Shown piece after piece: positions 1-5,128 of a stretch of DNA of 5,447 bases (position 1 is the stretch's first letter; every line of letters begins with the position of its first letter). The notes beneath the pieces were generated by a model. The model did not search any database. It was not told the DNA's origin and saw only the letters and a program-made list of their open reading frames with translations. Origin of the DNA: an uncultured Eubacteriales bacterium (GTDB lineage Bacteria; Bacillota; Clostridia; Oscillospirales; UMGS1783). The stretch covers positions 1 to 5,447 of the forward strand of contig USJY01000119.1 in assembly GCA_900555065.1 (NCBI GenBank), in the 5' to 3' direction. Made by a program: the position numbers and the translations under genes.

Positions 1-149
1 GCGCACTAGGCTGCGCACCCGGCTCTTTGCGCGGGCTTACGCTTGCGCCGCCGGCGCGGGAACCGGGCGCGACTTCATATGAACACGGCGGCAAAATAAC
101 GGCGGTTACGCAGATCAGACACAGCGCGCGACCAGGGCGGCATGCCTTT
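1..149. other. Leading GC-rich intergenic stretch, no gene recognised
   Basis: Frame 1 has a stop at 7-9 and frame 2 stops at 80-82. Frame 3 stays open to about 176 but would run straight through the promoter at 173-201, and its translation resembles no family I know. One GC hairpin (45-49 pairing with 53-57) lacks a T-tract. This may be the downstream flank of a gene lying left of the window. Confidence 0.5.
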
Positions 150-152
150 TTT
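134..152 (+). terminator. Possible weak intrinsic terminator of an upstream gene
   Basis: AGGGC (134-138) can pair with GCCTT (144-148) around a 5-nt loop, with one G-U pair, and a run of T follows to 152. The stem is short, so this is only a candidate. It fits a plus-strand gene ending left of the window. No such gene is visible here. Confidence 0.3.
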
Positions 153-167
153 GTTAAATTTCACAAA
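150..167. promoter_or_regulatory. Near-perfect palindrome upstream of the transaldolase -35 box (possible operator)
   Basis: An 18-bp inverted repeat, TTTGTTAAA / TTTCACAAA, is symmetric at all pairs but one. It ends 5 bp before the -35 hexamer. Such a position suits an operator or an UP-like element. The arms resemble Rex half-sites (TTGTGAA or TTGTTAA), but the central gap is 2 bp rather than the usual 4, so no regulator is assigned. Confidence 0.35.
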
Positions 168-172
168 GGCGA

Positions 173-201
173 TTGACACCACTTTGGAATACCGGTATAA
201 T
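173..201 (+). promoter_or_regulatory. Consensus sigma-A promoter of the transaldolase gene
   Basis: TTGACA at 173-178 and TATAAT at 196-201 are both exact consensus hexamers with a 17-bp spacer. The predicted start is near 208, giving a leader of under 30 nt. The T-rich stretch just upstream (147-160) could act as an UP element. This promoter argues against any upstream start codon for the gene, because an extended frame would have to cover it. Confidence 0.88.
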
Positions 202-220
202 ATTAAACGAAATAAAGGAT

Positions 221-226
221 AAGGAG
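221..226 (+). promoter_or_regulatory. Ribosome binding site fixing the transaldolase start
   Basis: AAGGAG lies 9 nt before ATG at 236, with a second AAAGGA just upstream at 214-219. It supports ATG 236 over the in-frame TTG at 173, which falls inside the promoter. Confidence 0.85.
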
Positions 227-235
227 TGGGTACGA

Positions 236-883
236 ATGAAAATTTTCATTGACACCGCGAACGTCGATGAAATCCGCAAGGCCAATGACCTGGGCGTTAT
301 CTGCGGCGTGACGACAAACCCGTCGCTGATTGCAAAGGAAGGCCGGGACTTCGTCGAAGTCGTTAAGGAGATAACCGATATAGTCGACGGCCCGATCTCT
401 GCGGAGGTCATCTCCCTCGAAGCCGAGGGCATGGTCGCCGAGGCGAATGAACTCGTAAAAATCCACAAGAACATCGTCATCAAACTGCCGATGTGCGCCG
501 AAGGCCTGAAAGCCTGCAAGATTCTCACTTCCAAAGGCATTAAGACCAATGTGACGCTGATTTTCAACGCGGCGCAGGCGCTGCTCGCCGCCAAAGCGGG
601 CGCGACCTATGTTTCCCCCTTTGTCGGCAGAGTGGACGACACCGGCTGGGACGGCATATCCCTGATCAGCGAAATCGCGGAAATTTTTGATATCCACGGC
701 ATTGAAAGCGAAATCATCTCCGCTTCCATTCGCACCGTCAATCACGCCATCGAGAGCGCCAAGGCGGGCGCGGACATCGCCACCATCCCCTACAAGGTCA
801 TTATGCAGATGATCGACCACCCGTTGACGACCGCCGGCATTGCCCGTTTCCTCAAAGACTGGGAAGGCGTACCAAAAAAGTAA
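236..883 (+). CDS. tal: Small (TalC/FSA-type) transaldolase, 215 aa
   Basis: Predicted cytosolic Schiff-base aldolase of the short transaldolase family (B. subtilis YwjH, T. maritima TM0295, E. coli FsaA). Transaldolase moves a dihydroxyacetone unit between sugar phosphates in the non-oxidative pentose phosphate pathway. The sequence opens with the family signature MKIFIDTAN and has GVTTNPSL at 24-31. The catalytic Lys is K83 in IVIKLP; TNVTLIF is at 104-110 and YVSPFVGR at 125-132. SASIR at 162-166 carries the phosphate-binding Ser and Arg. Length is normal for the family (about 215 aa). E57 and F129 sit where E. coli FSA has Gln59 and Tyr131. Glu and Phe are the transaldolase-type residues, so I favour transaldolase over fructose-6-phosphate aldolase, although databases often label such proteins FSA. 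It is a single-gene unit with its own promoter and terminator. Confidence 0.95.
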   Translation: MKIFIDTANVDEIRKANDLGVICGVTTNPSLIAKEGRDFVEVVKEITDIVDGPISAEVISLEAEGMVAEANELVKIHKNIVIKLPMCAEGLKACKILTSKGIKTNVTLIFNAAQALLAAKAGATYVSPFVGRVDDTGWDGISLISEIAEIFDIHGIESEIISASIRTVNHAIESAKAGADIATIPYKVIMQMIDHPLTTAGIARFLKDWEGVPKK

Positions 884-906
884 AGCAAATATTAACCATT
901 TAATCT

Positions 907-985
907 AAATATTGGATATTTGTGTGGGACTGAATTTCCTTTCAGTCCCATTTTCTTGAAAATATTGGCAATAATTCGATATTTT
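907..985. repeat. Two AT-rich inverted repeats sharing AAATATTGG, flanking the terminator
   Basis: AAATAT-TGG-ATATTT (907-921) is a perfect 6-bp inverted repeat. AAAATAT (959-965) pairs with ATATTTT (979-985) around a 13-nt loop. Both contain the 9-mer AAATATTGG (907-915 and 960-968). They lie on either side of the intrinsic terminator, in a strongly AT-rich gap. The sequence fact is clear, but a function is not; chance is possible at this base composition. Confidence 0.4.
925..957 (+). terminator. Intrinsic terminator of the transaldolase gene
   Basis: A perfect 10-bp stem (TGGGACTGAA at 925-934 with TTCAGTCCCA at 941-950) encloses a 6-nt loop, and TTTTCTT follows at 951-957. It lies 41 bp after the stop codon, ending a monocistronic transcript. 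Confidence 0.92.
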
Positions 986-1018
986 TTAGCAAAATTCAAA
1001 GATTTTTACAAAATAAAA

Positions 1019-1047
1019 TTGACATACGGCCTTCACTGTAATAAAAT
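1019..1047 (+). promoter_or_regulatory. Strong sigma-A promoter for a non-coding transcript
   Basis: TTGACA at 1019-1024 (exact) and TAAAAT at 1042-1047 (5 of 6) are separated by 17 bp, with AT-rich DNA upstream. Counting the last -10 base as -7 puts the start at G1054. That base is directly before one arm of a perfect 10-bp helix. No start codon with a good ribosome binding site follows on the plus strand. Confidence 0.78.
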
Positions 1048-1053
1048 ACATTT

Positions 1054-1290
1054 GTACATCGCAGCAGCGTGCTTCGTGCGACGAGTTAATGACGTGGTCT
1101 GGGGGGACGACGCAATCGTTTATCTGCGATGTATATGCGAGTAATGGCGCGGCAGATTCCAGCGGTCCTGTTCCTGAGACCGGGGGGGATTTCAGGAATT
1201 TGCGGGATTTGTTAACGGATATTCCGTACATAAATAGAGCGAAAAAGGACGGGGAAACGGGGGTGATCCCTTACTCTCCGTCCTAAAGCT
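1054..1290 (+). ncRNA. Candidate structured non-coding RNA, class not recognised
   Basis: The predicted transcript begins at G1054. TACATCGCAG (1055-1064) is perfectly complementary to CTGCGATGTA (1124-1133), and G1054-T1134 and T1053-A1135 can extend the helix. Inside it lie a small hairpin (1068-1072 with 1076-1080, two G-U pairs), a helix GACGA/TCGTT (1080-1084 with 1116-1120), and within that a stem-loop 1093-1112 with a G-rich loop. Downstream are TTCCTGA/TCAGGAA (1171-1177 with 1192-1198) with a loop holding seven G, ACGGA/TCCGT (1215-1219 with 1223-1227), and the large hairpin 1246-1284. The 3' end is uncertain: no T-tract directly follows the last hairpin on this strand, although GATTTTAT follows at about 1294. 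I saw no signature of tmRNA, RNase P RNA, SRP RNA, T-box, glmS ribozyme or the common riboswitches. It is not in the right position to be a leader, because the next gene is on the opposite strand. Confidence 0.6.
1242..1284 (-). terminator. Intrinsic terminator of the YfcC-patatin operon
   Basis: Read on the minus strand, AGGACGG (1284 to 1278) pairs with CCGTCCT (1252 to 1246), with an inner GGG/CCC hairpin, and five T follow (1246 to 1242, the first within the stem). It starts 17 bp after the patatin stop codon. The same inverted repeat forms the last hairpin of the converging plus-strand RNA. Confidence 0.78.
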
Positions 1291-1300
1291 GGCGATTTTA

Positions 1301-2164
1301 TCAATATTTATTCAGAAACTCCCGCAGCGCGGGCAACTGGCGCGCCGCGTCTCGGTAACCGGCCCGGTACAGCTCCATGAGCCTGCCCCTGTTCTTTTCC
1401 AGCCGGCCGATCCGCACCGGCGCCGCCGGCGCAATCACAAACGCGCGGCCCTGCGCCTCTCGTTCCCGAATCAAATCCAGCGTCTCATTGTAGCGCAGAT
1501 GGCGGCTTTCAATGGCCTCCACCAGGCGCGGATAACCGCCGTATCTGCGGCGGATGGCGAACATGACGCGGTTTTTCCCCTTGCGGTACTCCCGCGCGCG
1601 GGTGAGCACGACGACGTTTTTTTCGCACCCGTCGGCCTCGGCCCGCCGCAGCGGAATAGAATCTGCAATCCCGCCGTCGAGGTAACGGCGGCCGCCGGCC
1701 TCGACCATGCGTGAAAGCAGCGGCAAAGAACTCGACGCGCGCACATATATAATATCCCTGCGCATGTCGCGTACCGGAACATATTCCGCTTCGCCGCTGT
1801 CGCAGTTGGTAACGACCGCGTAAAACGTCCCCGTATACGCCTGGAACGCGTCGTAATCATAGGGATATATCTCATTTGGCAAAAGGTCGTATAAAAACTC
1901 CGCCCCGAAGTAGTCGCCCGTCCTGCGCAGGCTCCACAGGCTCGCGCAGCGCTTGTCGCGCAGGTAGTCCATGGCCGTTGCCCGACCGCGGCCGCGCTGC
2001 CGGGACAGGTAACTGCACGCCTGTCCGGCCCCGGCCGACACGCCGTAGCAACGGTTGAAAAACAGGCCCTCGTCCAGAAAACAGTCCAGCACGCCCGCCG
2101 TATACACGCCGCGCATACCGCCGCCCTCCAGAATCAGGCCCGCACGGCACAGCGTCTCCGTCAT
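1301..2164 (-). CDS. Patatin-like phospholipase (YjjU/RssA type), 287 aa
   Basis: Predicted serine acyl hydrolase with a Ser-Asp dyad, acting on phospholipids or other acyl esters. The oxyanion-hole motif GLILEGGGMRG is at 9-19, the nucleophile elbow GVSAG at 41-45 (Ser43), and the catalytic Asp163 in YLDGG (161-165). Between them are SYLSRQRGRG (51-60) and YFGAEFLYDLLP (85-96). The C-terminal part, with YGGYP, the RYNETLDL stretch and AFVIAP, matches the tail usual in YjjU-like patatins. There is no signal peptide or membrane segment, so a cytosolic or membrane-peripheral location is likely. ATG at 2164 is chosen because GGGGAGG lies 6 nt upstream; the longer in-frame start at 2269 would overlap the upstream gene by 88 bp and adds sequence unlike the family. 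It follows the carrier gene after 17 bp, so the two are very probably co-transcribed. The substrate is unknown. Confidence 0.9.
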   Translation of the reverse strand: MTETLCRAGLILEGGGMRGVYTAGVLDCFLDEGLFFNRCYGVSAGAGQACSYLSRQRGRGRATAMDYLRDKRCASLWSLRRTGDYFGAEFLYDLLPNEIYPYDYDAFQAYTGTFYAVVTNCDSGEAEYVPVRDMRRDIIYVRASSSLPLLSRMVEAGGRRYLDGGIADSIPLRRAEADGCEKNVVVLTRAREYRKGKNRVMFAIRRRYGGYPRLVEAIESRHLRYNETLDLIREREAQGRAFVIAPAAPVRIGRLEKNRGRLMELYRAGYRDAARQLPALREFLNKY

Positions 2165-2170
2165 ATGCGT

Positions 2171-2177
2171 CCTCCCC
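2171..2177 (-). promoter_or_regulatory. Ribosome binding site fixing the patatin start
   Basis: GGGGAGG on the minus strand, 6 nt before ATG at 2164 and inside the 17-bp gap after the YfcC stop codon. It selects the short form that begins just before the GGGMRG motif. Confidence 0.82.
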
Positions 2178-2181
2178 TTCT

Positions 2182-3630
2182 CTAAAACGGTCCGTAGCCG
2201 ACGGCCACCGCGGCCCACAGCGCCAGCACGGACAAAACGAACAGCGCAAGCTGCACCTTCCAGATCCATTTAAACCACCGGCCGTAGGAGATTCCGACCA
2301 AACCCAGCGCTATGAGCAGCACAGGATTCGTTGGAAAAAGCAGGTCGGTAAACCCGTCGCCGAAGATAAACGCCTGCACCGCAGTCTGCCGCGTCAGGCC
2401 GATCATATCCACAAGCGGCACGACCAGCGGCATTACCAGAAACGCCTTGGCTGACGCGCCTGCGATAAAGAACTGCAGCACCAGAATAAACCCAAACAGC
2501 AGCGTGACCGACAAATAGGGGTTTGAACCCTGAATCAGATTATACGAATGGTATAGCACCGTATCCATAATACCGCCCGCATAAAAAATCTGCTTGGCGG
2601 AAAGGGCGAGCAAAATCAGCAAAAGGCTCGGCGCAATGGAGAGCATGCCGCTGCAGAAACCCTTGAACAGTCCCTTTTTCATGCCCGCTATCCGGCCCGC
2701 CGCCAGCCCGCCCGCGGCGAACATCACCGCCATAACCGGCATGGAATAGTCGGACAGTCCCGGCACGAACAGGCCGACGAGAATATAGAGAAACACAAGG
2801 CCGATCGCCCCCAGAAACAGCGCGCAGCCCCGCCGGCGCGCAGGGTCCTGTATATCGGAGCCGGCGCCGCCCTCAAACGCAAAGCGCGCGCGCAGTTTTC
2901 CGTCAATATCCGCCACAAGCGAAGCTTCCGGTCTGGCCTCCACTTTTTTTGCATACCGCACAAGAAACGTGGAGAACAGCAGATACACGAGCGCAAAGAC
3001 GGCGAAGCGGAACAGCAGCCCGGAAAAGGCCGGCAGGCCGGCCAGGCTCTGCGGGATCCCCACCGTAAAAGGGTTGAGGGTTCCTGCCGCAAAGCCGAAA
3101 CCGAACGCCGCCACGCTCATTCCCAGCCCCACCAGCGAGTCCCAGCCGAGCGACAGCGACAGCGCGACGAGGATCGGCGCGAGCGGCACGGCTTCCTCAA
3201 ATATGCCCATCACCGAGCCGATCAGCATACAGATCAGCACCACAATGCGCAGCATCACATATTTGCGCGCCGCATACTTTCGTATGACGGCGGACAGGAT
3301 ACACTGCAGAATACCGCTCTGATTGAGCACGAGGAACGTCCCGCCGATCAGCAGCAAAAACGCCATGATCATAATCGCCGTAATCCCGTCTTCTCCCGCC
3401 AGCACTTCAAACGGCGCGGTAAACCACCGCCATACGGGAAGGCGCGGCGCATCCGGCGTTTCAGCGTAGGTATTCGCCACAATGACTTCTCTGCCGTCCA
3501 CTGTTTCGCGTTCAAAACTGCCCTGCGGGATCACCTGCGTCAAAATCCCGGCGGCAACAAGAATCACGAGCAGGATCGCGACGGTGGCAAAGTACGTTTT
3601 CGCGCCGATGGAAAACCCCTTTTTCTCCAT
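2182..3630 (-). CDS. YfcC-family membrane carrier (DcuC/ArcD-like superfamily), 482 aa
   Basis: Predicted polytopic inner-membrane secondary transporter of the YfcC branch of the anaerobic C4-dicarboxylate carrier group. Relatives are annotated variously as dicarboxylate or basic amino acid carriers, so no substrate is assigned. The first membrane segment is about residues 12-33, followed by an external stretch (35-80) containing APFEVLAGEDGI, typical of the family. Further segments lie at about 83-103, 125-145 and 148-163. The re-entrant-type motif AAGTLNPFTVGIPQ is at 181-194, and its second-half counterpart GDGFTDLLFPTNP is at 424-436. A hydrophilic loop near 230-270 separates the two halves, and the last segment ends near the C terminus. 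Length is normal for the family (about 460-510). The start at 3630 is preferred over ATG 3636 because the AGAGGG site has 6-nt spacing only for the former. It is first in an operon with the patatin gene. Confidence 0.88.
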   Translation of the reverse strand: MEKKGFSIGAKTYFATVAILLVILVAAGILTQVIPQGSFERETVDGREVIVANTYAETPDAPRLPVWRWFTAPFEVLAGEDGITAIMIMAFLLLIGGTFLVLNQSGILQCILSAVIRKYAARKYVMLRIVVLICMLIGSVMGIFEEAVPLAPILVALSLSLGWDSLVGLGMSVAAFGFGFAAGTLNPFTVGIPQSLAGLPAFSGLLFRFAVFALVYLLFSTFLVRYAKKVEARPEASLVADIDGKLRARFAFEGGAGSDIQDPARRRGCALFLGAIGLVFLYILVGLFVPGLSDYSMPVMAVMFAAGGLAAGRIAGMKKGLFKGFCSGMLSIAPSLLLILLALSAKQIFYAGGIMDTVLYHSYNLIQGSNPYLSVTLLFGFILVLQFFIAGASAKAFLVMPLVVPLVDMIGLTRQTAVQAFIFGDGFTDLLFPTNPVLLIALGLVGISYGRWFKWIWKVQLALFVLSVLALWAAVAVGYGPF

Positions 3631-3636
3631 ATGCAT

Positions 3637-3642
3637 CCCTCT
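3637..3642 (-). promoter_or_regulatory. Ribosome binding site that decides the YfcC start
   Basis: AGAGGG on the minus strand touches ATG 3636 directly but sits 6 nt before ATG 3630. Initiation should therefore use the second ATG, two codons downstream of the longest frame. Confidence 0.75.
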
Positions 3643-3683
3643 TCAGTGAAAATGTTTGTCCCCATTGTATATGATTTCAGTGA
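3642..3683. promoter_or_regulatory. Two direct TCACTGAA repeats flanking the YfcC -10 box (possible operators)
   Basis: On the minus strand TCACTGAA occurs at 3683-3676, inside the promoter spacer, and again at 3649-3642, in the leader next to the ribosome binding site. They are 34 bp apart, close to three helical turns, in the same orientation. This is where a repressor would act, but the pair is short and could be chance. Confidence 0.35.
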
Positions 3684-3692
3684 GATTTTCAA
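3664..3692 (-). promoter_or_regulatory. Promoter of the YfcC-patatin operon
   Basis: On the minus strand TTGAAA (3692 to 3687) and TACAAT (3669 to 3664) are separated by 17 bp, each matching the sigma-A consensus at 5 of 6 positions. The start is expected near 3657, giving a leader of about 27 nt before ATG 3630. Confidence 0.75.
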
Positions 3693-3965
3693 GCGGTTTC
3701 GCCCAGCATGGGGATTTTCGGGACAGATTGGACCCACCCCGCGGGCCGGCGCGTATATTTTGCGCGAAAAAGCCGGATGGGACCGCCGGCGCGCCTGCCG
3801 GCTGAACCGCGCTCGTTTTACCGGCAGGGCAAGGCCCGCCTGGCGCAGAGAAATCCCCCATGTAAAGCGACCGCATCCGGCCTTAAAGCCCGCTGCACAG
3901 CCGCGCTGGAGAACAAAACGCCGCATGCCCCGCCGCGGCCGTCCGCATCCCCGCTGCAAACGCCC
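3693..3965. other. GC-rich non-coding stretch
   Basis: No gene is recognised on either strand. Long open frames here have translations rich in Arg, Pro and Ala without any family signature, and they lack ribosome binding sites; they look like products of high GC content. The clearest structure is an 8-bp inverted repeat, CCTGCCGG (3794-3801) with CCGGCAGG (3821-3828), around a 19-nt loop and without a T-tract. The tandem array starts immediately to the right. Confidence 0.5.
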
Positions 3966-3968
3966 ACC

Positions 3969-4127
3969 CTCTTGCCATTGCACGAGCCCCCCTCTTGCCA
4001 TTGTCGGGAGCCCCCCTCTTGCCATTGTCGGGAGCCGCCTCTTGCCATTGCACGAGCCCCCCCTCTTGCCATTGTCACGAGCCACCCTCTTGCCATTGTC
4101 AGGAGCCACCCTCTTGCCATTGTCGGG
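3969..4127. repeat. Tandem array of seven 23-24 bp units, core CTCTTGCCATTG
   Basis: The 12-bp core is identical in all seven copies, starting at 3969, 3992, 4016, 4039, 4063, 4087 and 4111, so periods are 23, 24, 23, 24, 24 and 24. The linkers vary: CACGAGCCCCC, TCGGGAGCCCCC, TCGGGAGCCGC, CACGAGCCCCCC, TCACGAGCCACC, TCAGGAGCCACC, and a final TCGGGA. In plus-strand RNA, CUCUUG can pair with the CGGGAG or CAGGAG that follows (6 bp, 7-nt loop); the CACGAG versions have one mismatch. Spacers are too short and too similar for CRISPR. It could be a minisatellite, an array of protein-binding sites, or a regulatory leader; the sequence does not decide among these. Confidence 0.92.
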
Positions 4128-4142
4128 AAAATATAATATAAT
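4114..4142 (+). promoter_or_regulatory. rsmI promoter, with its -35 box inside the last repeat
   Basis: TTGCCA (4114-4119), part of the seventh repeat core, is 17 bp upstream of TATAAT (4137-4142). A second overlapping TATAAT lies at 4132-4137. The start is expected near 4149, 35 nt before the rsmI ATG. The other six TTGCCA copies have no TATAAT at a suitable distance. Confidence 0.68.
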
Positions 4143-4183
4143 AAATAAATTGTTGGCATACTACCGACTGGAGGGAAAAGGAA

Positions 4184-5056
4184 ATGCCGGGCACATTATA
4201 CGTTGTCGCCACGCCGATCGGCAATTTGGAGGACATGTCGCCGCGCGCGGCGCGCATCCTTGCGGAAGCGGATCTCGTCGCCGCGGAGGACACGCGCGTG
4301 TCCGGACTCCTGCTCGAACGCTTTGGCGTGCGCGCAAAGCTCGTATCCTGCCACAAGTTCAACGAGCGCGCCCGGATCGACACGCTGCTGCGCGCCCTGC
4401 AGGAGGGGCGGAACATCGCCCTGATCTCCGACGCGGGCACGCCCTGTATCTCCGATCCGGGCAGCATTCTCGTAGAGGCCGCGGCGGCGGCCGGAATCGA
4501 CGTCGTCGGCGTCAGCGGTCCATGCGCGGCCGTCACGGCCCTTTCCATATCCGGCTTCCCGTGCGGGCGTTTTCAGTTTATCGGCTTTCTTCCGCGTACC
4601 GGAAAAGAGCTGCGGCAGGCCTTTTGCGACTATGCGGAGCGCGGAATCGAGGTTCTGGTCGGGTACGAATCGCCCAACCGCATTCTCGCCGCCATGGAAG
4701 AGCTCCGGCAGGTTCTGCCATCATGCCGCGTCTGCCTGTGCAACGACCTGACAAAGCGCTATGAGCGCGTCTACCGCGGCAGTCCGGCGGAAGTTCTGCA
4801 GCAGCTTGCGGAAAATCCCAACGCATCCAAGGGCGAATACACGCTTGTCCTTTATTCCGAACCGGAAAAACAGGCGCAGGCGGCGCGGCCGGCGCTCTCC
4901 CCCGAAGCGGCGCTTACCGAGCTCATCGTCGCGCGGGGACTTTCGCTCAAACAGGCCGTGGCCGCGCTTGCGGCCGACGGCGGCGTCCCTAGAAACGAAG
5001 CCTACGCCGCCTCGCTGCGGCTCAAGCGCCTCTTCTGTGCGGACGGCGGGGCCTGA
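4184..5056 (+). CDS. rsmI: 16S rRNA (cytidine1402-2'-O)-methyltransferase RsmI, 290 aa
   Basis: Cytosolic SAM-dependent enzyme that 2'-O-methylates C1402 in the decoding centre of the 30S subunit; together with RsmH it yields m4Cm1402, which tunes P-site start-codon fidelity. The tetrapyrrole-methylase fold is seen from the N terminus: LYVVATPIGNLED (5-17), AAEDTR (33-38), HKFNE (57-61), the glycine-rich SAM loop ALISDAGTPCISDPG (79-93) and GPCAAVTALS (112-121). FIGFLPRTGK and a YESPNR motif follow, then NDLTKRYE and KGEYTLVL before a C-terminal helical domain (about 235-290, LSLKQAVAALAA), as in full-length RsmI. Length matches the family (about 286). GGAGGG (4170-4175) is 8 nt before the ATG. 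It is transcribed from a promoter touching the repeat array. The translation gene prfB follows 100 bp later from its own promoter. Confidence 0.96.
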   Translation: MPGTLYVVATPIGNLEDMSPRAARILAEADLVAAEDTRVSGLLLERFGVRAKLVSCHKFNERARIDTLLRALQEGRNIALISDAGTPCISDPGSILVEAAAAAGIDVVGVSGPCAAVTALSISGFPCGRFQFIGFLPRTGKELRQAFCDYAERGIEVLVGYESPNRILAAMEELRQVLPSCRVCLCNDLTKRYERVYRGSPAEVLQQLAENPNASKGEYTLVLYSEPEKQAQAARPALSPEAALTELIVARGLSLKQAVAALAADGGVPRNEAYAASLRLKRLFCADGGA

Positions 5057-5069
5057 CGCCTGACTGTGC

Positions 5070-5103
5070 GGGCGGCGGCGCGCAATTGCGGGCCGGCCCT
5101 TTA
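5070..5103 (+). terminator. Possible weak terminator between rsmI and prfB
   Basis: GGGCGGC (5070-5076) can pair with GGCC/GCCC (5092-5099, one bulged G), enclosing an inner CGC-AATT-GCG hairpin (5081-5090). Only three T follow before ACATT, and the T-tract overlaps the prfB -35 box. Two self-complementary blocks, CGCAATTGCG and GGGCCGGCCC, are adjacent here. Termination would be partial at best. Confidence 0.35.
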
Positions 5104-5128
5104 CATTGCGGGCGCAAACCTATATAAT
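5100..5128 (+). promoter_or_regulatory. prfB promoter
   Basis: TTTACA (5100-5105, 5 of 6) and TATAAT (5123-5128, exact) with a 17-bp spacer. The expected start near 5135 leaves a leader of about 22 nt, so prfB can be transcribed independently of rsmI. Confidence 0.8.

Noticed and set aside
151..166. Rex operator
   Set aside because: Half-sites are similar, but the centre is 2 bp instead of 4 bp, and no redox gene is next to it, so it is reported only as an unassigned palindrome.
920..1231. Short frames on both strands in the AT-rich gap (920-1144 plus, 986-1231 minus)
   Set aside because: They run across the terminator stem or the promoter at 1019-1047, have no ribosome binding site, and show no family similarity.
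1089..1286. 65-aa plus-strand frame inside the candidate RNA
   Set aside because: There is no ribosome binding site before its ATG, the peptide matches nothing I know, and the region is better explained by RNA helices. Comparative codon analysis would settle it.
1054..1290. Known housekeeping RNAs or riboswitches (tmRNA, RNase P, SRP RNA, glmS, T-box, c-di-GMP, SAM, TPP)
   Set aside because: I looked for their conserved blocks and found none in this stretch. By eye this is not exhaustive; a covariance-model search would be decisive.
2165..2269. Longer patatin start at 2269
   Set aside because: It would overlap the YfcC coding end by 88 bp and add residues unlike the family, while ATG 2164 has a strong, well-spaced ribosome binding site.
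3564..4109. Minus-strand open frame with MARGG-like repeats
   Set aside because: The repetitive peptide is just the translated tandem array. It then runs out of frame through the YfcC promoter and start, with no recognisable domain.
3969..4127. CRISPR array
   Set aside because: The period is only 23-24 bp, the segments between cores are 11-12 bp and nearly identical to each other, and there are no unique spacers and no cas genes in view.
3631..4764. Long plus-strand open frame of 377 codons
   Set aside because: It covers the YfcC promoter, the repeat array and, in another frame, the start of rsmI. Its translation is Arg/Pro/Ala-rich without family signatures. It has no ribosome binding site.
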